A stretch of 64,000 nt of DNA, taken from contig NZ_CP168496.1 of assembly GCF_042944905.1 (NCBI RefSeq), forward strand, positions 682,001 through 746,000, read 5' to 3'. Shown in pieces: positions 16,916-23,164 of this stretch. Origin of the DNA: Psychrobacillus sp042944905. Its GTDB lineage: Bacteria > Bacillota > Bacilli > Bacillales_A > Planococcaceae. Made by a program: the position numbers and the translations under genes. A model generated the notes under the pieces. The model searched no databases, was not told where the DNA came from, and saw only the letters and a program-made list of their open reading frames with translations. Every line of letters begins with the position of its first letter. Positions within the stretch are counted from its first letter, which is position 1.

Positions 16916-17068
16916 TTGGTCTCGGGTACAGAGTAATTAGTCTCGAGTGCGCGCCAACTGGTAACGAACAGCCAAAAATTTCAAGCCGTTCGCATTTTTT
17001 GCGTTGGATCAAGTAATTGGTCTCGGGTCAAGCGGTTTTGGTTGCGGGCATAATCCAAATATTCTCGA
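16916..17068 (+). repeat. 21-bp phased TTGGTCTCG array (array A4)
   Basis: Cores start at 16920 (TCTCG), 16941 (TCTCG), 16962 (TAACG), then 17021 (TCTCG), 17042 (TTGCG) and 17063 (TCTCG). Steps are 21, 21, 59, 21, 21 bp. The array fills the 370-bp gap between spoIIID and mbl. Confidence 0.85.
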
Positions 17069-17231
17069 ACAGTCGTCTCCTTCCACAACTCACTTTTATC
17101 TGTGCTAGAAAGCGGTTAATTTGTCAATAAAAAAAGTGTGTTTATTCCAAAACTATGATAAAATTATAAGTTAGAGACGTATCGAAATATACATATTAAT
17201 TGGGTTGGACAGGGAAGGAGAAAAGCTGTTA

Positions 17232-18224
17232 ATGTTTGCGAAGGATATAGGAATCGACTTAGGTACTGCGAACGTATTAATTCATGTAAAAGGTAAAGGG
17301 ATTGTTTTAAATGAACCATCCGTTGTTGCGATAGATAAAAATACCAATAGGGTGCTTGCTGTAGGTGAGGAAGCACGACAAATGGTCGGTAGGACGCCAG
17401 GTAATATTGTGGCAATTCGACCCCTAAAAGATGGAGTAATTGCAGATTTCGATGTAACGGAAGCAATGCTTAAACACTTTATAAATAAATTAAACGTTAA
17501 AGGATTTTTATCCAAACCTCGCATATTAATATGCTGTCCTACAAATATTACAAGTGTAGAACAAAAAGCGATAAGAGAAGCGGCGGAAAAATCGGGCGGT
17601 AAAAAAGTGTATTTGGAAGAGGAACCAAAAGTTGCAGCAATCGGCGCTGGAATGGATATTTTTCAACCAAGCGGTAATATGGTCGTCGATATCGGAGGAG
17701 GTACTACAGATGTAGCTGTCCTTTCGATGGGGGATATCGTTACTTCTGAATCTATTAAAGTTGCGGGAGATGTTTTTGATAATGACATCCTTCAATATAT
17801 TAAAAGAGAGTACAAGCTTTTAATTGGTGAACGAACTGCGGAAAATATTAAAATTGAAATTGGGACTGTATTTCCAAATAGTCGACATGAAGAGATGGAT
17901 ATTCGAGGACGCGATATGGTTACAGGTCTTCCAAGAACTATTACGATCCATTCGGAAGAAATTGAAAAAGCATTGCGCGAGTCAGTAGCTGTTATTGTAC
18001 AAGCTGCAAAAAATGTTTTAGAAAAAACACCGCCAGAATTATCTGCTGATATTATTGATCGCGGGGTTATTATCACAGGTGGTGGCGCACTTTTACATGG
18101 GATGGATCATCTTCTTGTGGAAGAATTGAAAGTACCGGTATTTGTAGCGGAAAATCCAATGGATTGTGTCGCAATTGGAACAGGATTGATGTTAGATAAT
18201 ATTGATAAAATCTCCAGAAGATAG
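17232..18224 (+). CDS. mbl: MreB-like actin homologue Mbl
   Basis: A 330-residue bacterial actin that guides lateral cell-wall synthesis. Nucleotide-binding motifs DIGIDLGTANVLIH, DIGGGTTDVAVLS and IITGGGALL are all present, and similarity to B. subtilis Mbl is evident throughout. The ATG at 17232 follows GAAGGAGAAAAGCTGTTA; an upstream in-frame TTG at 17205 precedes that binding site and is rejected. The order spoIIID-mbl-flhO identifies it as Mbl rather than MreB or MreBH. Confidence 0.95.
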   Translation: MFAKDIGIDLGTANVLIHVKGKGIVLNEPSVVAIDKNTNRVLAVGEEARQMVGRTPGNIVAIRPLKDGVIADFDVTEAMLKHFINKLNVKGFLSKPRILICCPTNITSVEQKAIREAAEKSGGKKVYLEEEPKVAAIGAGMDIFQPSGNMVVDIGGGTTDVAVLSMGDIVTSESIKVAGDVFDNDILQYIKREYKLLIGERTAENIKIEIGTVFPNSRHEEMDIRGRDMVTGLPRTITIHSEEIEKALRESVAVIVQAAKNVLEKTPPELSADIIDRGVIITGGGALLHGMDHLLVEELKVPVFVAENPMDCVAIGTGLMLDNIDKISRR

Positions 18225-18305
18225 ATAGAAAAGTAATGAAGAAGTTATTCTGCTACTAGCTTACTCAGAAGAATGGCAGAATGACAAGAGAATGGAGGCT
18301 TCCTA

Positions 18306-19145
18306 ATGTTTCGTGGGTTTCATACAGTTGCATCCGGCATGATTGCACAACAGCGTAGAACGGAATTATTGACAAATAATATGGCAAATGCCAATACGCC
18401 TGGTTATAAAGCAGATCAATCGGTGATTAGATCATTTCCAGAAATGTTTTTATCCAAACTTGGACCATCAAATATTCCTACTGAAACACCTATCAAAGGA
18501 AAAAATGCAACAGGTATTGGAGCACTAGGAACGGGTGTTTACATGCAAGAGACGATTGCTTTATTGGAACAAGGACAGCTTCAGGAAACCGAACTAAATA
18601 CAGATATTGCATTAATCGATAGTGAATTACCGAAAGACGCACAAACTGGGCAGACCGGTGCTATATTTTATCGCTTGCAACATCCAGTAGAAGGGGAAGC
18701 ATACACTCGTAATGGAAGCTTCACATTGGATCCTGGAGGCTTTTTAACAAATGCGCAAGGGTTATTCGTCCTTGATGCAAACGGACAGCGCATACAGCTT
18801 CAAAATGATGATTTTCGAGTAGCAAGCGATGGTCAAATTTATGCAAATGATCAAGTGGTTGCACAAATAGGGGTTTCATTTGCAGCACAGCCTGAAACAT
18901 TGATGAAACAGGATAATGGATTATTTAGGACTGCAGATGGCGCGAATTTACCTTCCGCCTACAATGCAACAAACGTTCGCTTTTCAATGCAACAAGGATA
19001 TATCGAGCGATCGAATGTCGATTCTGCGAGAACCATGACGGATCTACTTACGGCGTACAGAGCTTTTGAAGCAAACCAAAAAATTCTGCAAGCATACGAC
19101 CAAAGCATGCAAAAAGCGGTAAACGAAGTAGGACGCGTAAACTAA
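18306..19145 (+). CDS. flhO: Flagellar hook-basal body rod protein FlhO
   Basis: A 279-residue FlgF/FlgG-type distal rod protein. The N-terminal rod motif (GFHTVASGMIAQQRRTELLT then NNMANANTPGYKA) and the C-terminal helix (SNVDSARTMTDLLTAYRAFE, ANQKILQAYDQ) are both present. It would be exported by the flagellar type III system. Start ATG at 18306 behind AATGGAGGCTTCCTA. In B. subtilis flhP follows directly; here a 575-bp insertion of repeats separates them. Confidence 0.92.
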   Translation: MFRGFHTVASGMIAQQRRTELLTNNMANANTPGYKADQSVIRSFPEMFLSKLGPSNIPTETPIKGKNATGIGALGTGVYMQETIALLEQGQLQETELNTDIALIDSELPKDAQTGQTGAIFYRLQHPVEGEAYTRNGSFTLDPGGFLTNAQGLFVLDANGQRIQLQNDDFRVASDGQIYANDQVVAQIGVSFAAQPETLMKQDNGLFRTADGANLPSAYNATNVRFSMQQGYIERSNVDSARTMTDLLTAYRAFEANQKILQAYDQSMQKAVNEVGRVN

Positions 19146-19289
19146 CAAAGAAAAGCGCAAGCGCCTATGTCTGCCCTGACAGGCTAATGGGTAAAGTGTA
19201 GGTCTGCAAAGTTCGCCACATCCTGTGGCAAAGCAGACATGACCCGCATCGTGCGGGCCCAGGAGGCAGCTCCCCAGCCACCACAAACG

Positions 19290-19390
19290 CTCTTGTTTGC
19301 GACGAGCTTGCGCAGGAGAAGCGTCTTGTTTGCGACGAGCTTGCGCAGGAGCAGCGTCTTGTTTGCGACGAGCTTGCGCAGGAGCAGCTT
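19290..19390 (+). repeat. Three 33-bp direct repeats
   Basis: The unit CTTGTTTGCGACGAGCTTGC plus 13 further bases begins at 19292, 19325 and 19358, giving an exact 33-bp period. It belongs to the larger GC-rich repeat; a diverged relative (TGCGACGAGTAACCGCAGGAG) follows at about 19422. Confidence 0.9.
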
Positions 19391-19447
19391 TTCCCATTTG
19401 ACCCCGAGGCGCAACGCCCTTCTGCGACGAGTAACCGCAGGAGCACA

Positions 19448-19637
19448 GAGGCCACTGAAAAAGTCCAATTTTCCCGAAAATGAAAATTCCATAAAAACTC
19501 ATTCCCAAAAAAGTGCTATTTTTAGCTACTAAAGTGGGGGGATTCTGCTTATTCTAAAGGTTTTTACCTATGAAAGTGGGGGTAAGAATTTTCAGGATTT
19601 TCAAATTCAAATATTTAGTCACTTTTTCAGTGGCCTC
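19448..19637. mobile_element. 190-bp MITE-like element nested in the repeat
   Basis: Perfect 17-bp terminal inverted repeats (GAGGCCACTGAAAAAGT at 19448-19464 and its complement at 19621-19637) are flanked by an 8-bp direct repeat GGAGCACA at 19440-19447 and 19638-19645. Removing the element and one copy of the direct repeat restores a continuous GC-rich repeat. The interior is AT-rich with no transposase, so movement would need a transposase in trans. The parent family is not identifiable from the tips alone. Confidence 0.85.
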
Positions 19638-19720
19638 GGAGCACAGGCGCTGGAGTCTGGACAGTTACTTAGTAGAAATGCATATACTTTCTTAATCTTT
19701 AAAGAAAAGAGGCTTCTTGA

Positions 19721-20560
19721 ATGTTACGTACAATGATTACTGCTACTAATACAATGACGCAGCTTCAGAGTCAGTTAGATATAATCGGGAATAATCTGGC
19801 GAACTCTAATACGCATGGCTATAAAGGGAAGGATGTAAAATTTCAAGAGCTGCTTTATCAACAATTTAATAATGACAAATTGGATAAAGTAGAGCGTCAA
19901 TCTCCTACCGGTATTCGTTATGGCGTCGGAGCATCATTAGCTCAAACGACCATGAATTGGAAACAGGGAAGCTTGCAATCTACCGGACGGGATTTAGATT
20001 TTGCTTTCCAAGAACCAAAACAATATTTTAATGTATTAATGCCAGATGGTGAAAATGGGCAACAAACAGCATATACTCGGCAAGGTGCTTTTTATGTTTC
20101 GCCGATGGAAAATGGTAGCTTAATGCTTGTAACTGGCGAAGGCTATCCAGTTGCGGATTCTGCGGGACAAGCAATAACTATTCCAGACAACGTTTCAAGG
20201 TTTTCTGTCAATGAGACTGGCATATTAACTGCTACGTACCCGGATGGTTCCACTGTCAAAAAAGAATTAGCGGTTTCCGTTTTACAAAAGCCACAGCTAA
20301 TGGAGCACTTATCCGGTACGTATATTAAGTTACCAACTAATTTGGCGGAGTTAGGCGTAAATGCGCAAGATGTAATAGCAAACCTTCAAGGGGCCAATCG
20401 TAGTGACATCTCCGTTGCAAATCAACAATTAGAAATGTCTAACGTAGATATATCAAAAGAGATGACCGAGTTAATGACAGCACAACGTTCCTATCAGTTT
20501 AATGCAAGATCGATAACGCTTGCAGACCAAATGATGGGTCTGATTAATGGAATTAGATAA
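19721..20560 (+). CDS. flhP: Flagellar hook-basal body rod protein FlhP
   Basis: A 279-residue FlgG-type rod protein, paralogous to FlhO. N-terminal MTQLQSQLDIIGNNLANSNT and C-terminal NVDISKEMTELMTAQRSYQF segments are the standard rod signatures. Start ATG at 19721 behind AAGAGGCTTCTTGA. The reading frame is intact despite the repeat insertion upstream, but cotranscription with flhO now depends on reading through the repeat and MITE. Confidence 0.92.
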   Translation: MLRTMITATNTMTQLQSQLDIIGNNLANSNTHGYKGKDVKFQELLYQQFNNDKLDKVERQSPTGIRYGVGASLAQTTMNWKQGSLQSTGRDLDFAFQEPKQYFNVLMPDGENGQQTAYTRQGAFYVSPMENGSLMLVTGEGYPVADSAGQAITIPDNVSRFSVNETGILTATYPDGSTVKKELAVSVLQKPQLMEHLSGTYIKLPTNLAELGVNAQDVIANLQGANRSDISVANQQLEMSNVDISKEMTELMTAQRSYQFNARSITLADQMMGLINGIR

Positions 20561-20584
20561 TTTTCCTAGTAAGGAGTTAAGTGT

Positions 20585-20845
20585 ATGACAGAAGAAACAA
20601 GTATTTCTGGCAGACGACAACGAAAATTGGAACAAGCAAAAAAAGCTAACTCGAAAAAAACCTATTGGGTTCAAATCCGCATGTTCCCTATTTGGCTGCG
20701 TATACTAATAATCATCGCACTTTTTTTTGGTGCAGCAGCTGCTGGCCTAATGGTTGGATACGGTGTAATAGGCAGTGGCACTGCAAAAGATGCACTAAAA
20801 TGGGAGACATATCAGCATATTCTAGATATAAAAAACGGTAAATAG
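20585..20845 (+). CDS. EpuA-family small membrane protein (often annotated 'RNA polymerase subunit beta')
   Basis: An 86-residue protein with a basic cytoplasmic N-terminus (GRRQRKLEQAKKANSKK), one transmembrane segment (about WLRILIIIALFFGAAAAGLM) and a conserved tail VGYGVIGSGTAKDALKWETY. This pattern and the place before fabZ match the EpuA/PF11772 family, commonly mislabelled as an RNA polymerase beta subunit; it has nothing in common with RpoB. ATG behind GTAAGGAGTTAAGTGT. Function unknown. Confidence 0.75.
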   Translation: MTEETSISGRRQRKLEQAKKANSKKTYWVQIRMFPIWLRILIIIALFFGAAAAGLMVGYGVIGSGTAKDALKWETYQHILDIKNGK

Positions 20846-20866
20846 GGAAATATCGGAGGGAAGACC

Positions 20867-21307
20867 ATGTTAACAACAGAACAAGTTCAAGCACTTTTAC
20901 CTCATCGTTATCCATTTTTAATGATAGATCGAATTCTTGAAGTAGAAGAAGGAAAACGAGCAGTAGGATTAAAAAATGTTACCATTAATGAAGAATTTTT
21001 TAATGGGCATTTCCCAGGTTATCCCGTAATGCCGGGAGTTTTAATCGTAGAAGCCTTAGCACAAGTAGGAGCAGTAGCAGTCCTACAAATACCTGGAAAC
21101 AAAGGAAGACTTGCTTTCTTTACAGGGATCGACAATTGCCGATTTAAACGCCAAGTCAAACCAGGCGATCAATTAAAACTAGAAGTAGAACTTACCAAAT
21201 TACGTGGTGCAATGGGCAAGGGACATGGTATTGCCACAGTAGACGGCGAACTTGTTTGTGAAGCGGATATCCTTTTCGCGTTAGGTCCCGTTGTAGAACA
21301 AGAATAA
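20867..21307 (+). CDS. fabZ: 3-hydroxyacyl-ACP dehydratase FabZ
   Basis: A 146-residue hot-dog fold dehydratase of type II fatty acid synthesis. The catalytic pair is H48 in FFNGHFPGYPVMPG and E62 in VLIVEALAQ. The ATG at 20867 follows ATCGGAGGGAAGACC. Neighbourhood flhP-fabZ-ywpF-ssbB matches the B. subtilis ywp region. Confidence 0.97.
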   Translation: MLTTEQVQALLPHRYPFLMIDRILEVEEGKRAVGLKNVTINEEFFNGHFPGYPVMPGVLIVEALAQVGAVAVLQIPGNKGRLAFFTGIDNCRFKRQVKPGDQLKLEVELTKLRGAMGKGHGIATVDGELVCEADILFALGPVVEQE

Positions 21308-21464
21308 TAATAGTATTCCTCCGTAAGCTCGAGGATATGCTTCTTTCATTTTTTAATTGAAAAAACAGGCATAATTGCCATGGGATATTTCTTTCCTTTC
21401 CTGGACAACCTATCGTAAGTCACATACGTGTGATGAAGATATCCAAGAAAGGAGGAATTTTTTT

Positions 21465-21833
21465 ATGTGGAAAAAAGCCGTTCCTGCAGTGGTGATGTGT
21501 TCTTTTTTATTAGTCGGATGTAATACTAACAAAACAGTTCCTACCAAAAATGAAACACCAATGCAAGACGTTCGTGAGGGTGTAGATCGAGTCAATCCAA
21601 ACCTAACTACGCCAGAAGTGAATACACCATCTCCTGGAACTTACAATAAAGGAATGAATGGTACAAATGGCACGAATGGCACAAATGGTATGAATGGAAC
21701 GAATGGCGTAAATGGTAACAATGGTGTTAATAATGTGGGACCAAATGTTGTTCCGGACGGCAATGTGATGAATGAAACAACTGTACCTAACACAGAAGTT
21801 ATTAAAGAAGATGTGAAAGTTAAAACAAAATAA
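21465..21833 (+). CDS. Small lipoprotein with Asn-Gly-Thr repeats
   Basis: A 122-residue predicted lipoprotein. The ATG at 21465 follows AAGAAAGGAGGAATTTTTTT; a longer frame from 21375 precedes this site and is rejected. Residues 1-19 form a signal peptide with lipobox LVGC, giving lipidation at Cys19. The mature part is Asn/Pro/Thr-rich with a run of NGTNGT/NGMNGT/NGVNG units around residues 65-90, encoded by AATGG-type 9-bp repeats that could expand or contract. No family recognised; likely surface-exposed on the membrane. It stands alone, followed by a terminator. Confidence 0.75.
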   Translation: MWKKAVPAVVMCSFLLVGCNTNKTVPTKNETPMQDVREGVDRVNPNLTTPEVNTPSPGTYNKGMNGTNGTNGTNGMNGTNGVNGNNGVNNVGPNVVPDGNVMNETTVPNTEVIKEDVKVKTK

Positions 21834-21853
21834 CAATTAGTAAATCTAATGAA

Positions 21854-21895
21854 AAGGCTGACTCAAAGAATAAACTTTTGAGTCAGCCTTTTTTA
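21854..21895. terminator. Shared terminator of the lipoprotein gene and ywpF
   Basis: AAGGCTGACTCAAA (21854-21867) pairs perfectly with TTTGAGTCAGCCTT (21877-21890), followed by a T-run on the + strand and an A-run on the other side. It lies at the meeting point of two convergent genes. Confidence 0.9.
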
Positions 21896-22324
21896 GTTTT
21901 GATCTTTTTTTAGGGAAGGTCTTGTTTTCATATCATGCTCAAATTTTGCCAAAAGTTCTTCTCCACTGAATCCATCCTCTATTAATTCGGAAAGTAAGGA
22001 CTCTGCATATTTTCTTCTTAATCGTTTTAAAGTTCCTTTTAGCAAAACAGAAACATGCTGACCAATTTCCTTCACTGAATAAGTTACAACCTCAAAATGA
22101 GCAGGTTCATTTTCAGGATATGAAATAACAACTTTTGCACTTATTATTTCATTTGAGGACTGGAAACCTTTAAAAAGGGCCTCATATTTTTTATCAACAA
22201 AAAGCTCCAATATCCAGGAACGACTTATGTTTTCTTGATTGATCACAATGCCATCTTCAATTGAAATAGGATAAATTTCTTGATCACGAATAATATCAAC
22301 CGACATCATCTTAAATGTTTTCAT
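21893..22324 (-). CDS. ywpF: YwpF-like protein
   Basis: A 143-residue cytoplasmic protein starting MKTFKMMSVDIIRD, the conserved N-terminus of the YwpF family (PF14183), with the family's central SWILELFVDKKYE segment. ATG at 22324 on the - strand behind GAAGGAGAGTGTAG. Function unknown. In B. subtilis ywpF sits in the same fabZ-ssbB interval. Confidence 0.8.
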   Translation of the reverse strand: MKTFKMMSVDIIRDQEIYPISIEDGIVINQENISRSWILELFVDKKYEALFKGFQSSNEIISAKVVISYPENEPAHFEVVTYSVKEIGQHVSVLLKGTLKRLRRKYAESLLSELIEDGFSGEELLAKFEHDMKTRPSLKKDQN

Positions 22325-22500
22325 CTACACTCTCCTTCAGAAGGATTTCATTAAATTTATTATAACATAAGAAGAAATTAGGTAGTGTCGATTCATAGGG
22401 AGGAAGTAGCAAGTTAACTTTTTTTGAAAAAATACCAAATTTCCATTTTTGATATTACAAAACGCTGAATATACAGGATTTGCTAAAAATTGCGAGGCAA

Positions 22501-22544
22501 ACAACTTCATTTTCATGAATAAAAAGCGCTTAAAATCACTTTTT
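22501..22544 (+). promoter_or_regulatory. Candidate ComK box upstream of ssbB
   Basis: Two AT-boxes of the form A4-N5-T4: ACAA-CTTCA-TTTT at 22501-22513 (one mismatch) and AAAA-TCACT-TTTT at 22532-22544 (perfect). They are 18 bp apart, one of the spacings (8, 18, 31) known for ComK boxes, and end 6 bp before the -35. B. subtilis ssbB is ComK-activated. Confidence 0.65.
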
Positions 22545-22550
22545 CGACTT

Positions 22551-22579
22551 TTGCTAACATTTTCTTATACCTATATGAT
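22551..22579 (+). promoter_or_regulatory. Sigma-A promoter of ssbB
   Basis: TTGCTA at 22551-22556 and TATGAT at 22574-22579 with a 17-bp spacer, 31 bp before the ssbB start. Confidence 0.65.
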
Positions 22580-22609
22580 GGTTGTAATCAAAGAAAAGGA
22601 GGTGAAACG

Positions 22610-23005
22610 GTGAACACTGTTTCATTAATCGGACGAATGACAAAAGCTCCACAACTCAAATATTTAACGGAGGGAAGATTGCAAACCAGTTTTGTAATCG
22701 CCGTAAGTAAAGGATACAAAACGGATGAAGCGGACTTTGTGCTATGCACGATTTGGGGAAAGCTCGCAGAAACAACTGTAAAATATTGTGGGAAAGGCTC
22801 ACTTGTCGGGATTACAGGTAGGCTAAACACGCGGTCATATGAGAAAGGAGAGGGAACGCGAGTATTCGTAACAGAGGTAGTTGTGGAGGACATCCGATTT
22901 TTAGTTACAAAGAAACGAGACGAACAAGAAGACAATCAAGAACAGAAGAAAGTAGAAACAGACTTCGTATTTCCAACATCACAACCAAATCAACTTCCAG
23001 TATAA
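22610..23005 (+). CDS. ssbB: Single-stranded DNA-binding protein, competence type
   Basis: A 131-residue SSB with an N-terminal OB fold (MNTVSLIGRMTKAPQLKYL, CTIWGKLAE, LVGITGRLNTRSYE). It is shorter than the replicative SSB and lacks the acidic DDDLPF-type tail, as B. subtilis SsbB does. GTG start at 22610 behind a perfect AAAGGAGGTGAAACG. Place beside ywpF/ywqA and the upstream ComK-type box point to a role in DNA uptake during competence. Confidence 0.88.
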   Translation: MNTVSLIGRMTKAPQLKYLTEGRLQTSFVIAVSKGYKTDEADFVLCTIWGKLAETTVKYCGKGSLVGITGRLNTRSYEKGEGTRVFVTEVVVEDIRFLVTKKRDEQEDNQEQKKVETDFVFPTSQPNQLPV

Positions 23006-23046
23006 ATACTTAGCAGACCGCAATAAAACCGCTGATTTACAAGAGA

Positions 23047-23080
23047 AAAAACCTGACCGAAGAAGCGCGGTCAGGTTTTT
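23047..23080. terminator. Bidirectional terminator between ssbB and ywqA
   Basis: AAAAACCTGACCG (23047-23059) and CGGTCAGGTTTTT (23068-23080) form a perfect 13-bp stem between convergent genes. Confidence 0.9.
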
Positions 23081-23112
23081 ATATAGTTACATTTTAGAAA
23101 TTCACGTCAATA

Positions 23113-23162
23113 CGAGAGCAGTTCACACCGATGCGAGAGCAGTACACGTCAGGCCGAGACCA
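23113..23162. repeat. Short 21-bp phased CGAGAGCA/CGAGACCA array
   Basis: CGAGAGCAGT at 23113, CGAGAGCAGT at 23134 and CGAGACCAACT at 23155 are exactly 21 bp apart. The third is the reverse complement of the TTGGTCTCG core of arrays A1-A4. The array lies in the gap between convergent ssbB and ywqA. Confidence 0.8.
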
Positions 23163-23164
23163 AC

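Larger units (their letters stand above)
19148..19672 (+). repeat. GC-rich dispersed-type repeat element between flhO and flhP
   Basis: A block much richer in GC than its surroundings starts near AAAAGCGCAAGCGCC and ends near GGCGCTGGAGTCTGGAC, so its tips are partly inverted. It carries a three-copy 33-bp repeat and has been split by a 190-bp MITE. It contains no gene: the long - strand frames at 19044-19508 have no binding site and only follow the repeats. I recall similar GCGCAAGCGCC...GGCGCTGGAG elements from other Bacillales, but cannot search here. Confidence 0.75.

Noticed and set aside
19044..19508. - strand ORFs of 154, 96 and 102 codons
   Set aside because: They run through the GC-rich 33-bp repeats and the MITE edge; overlapping frames are all open because of the repeat, not coding selection.
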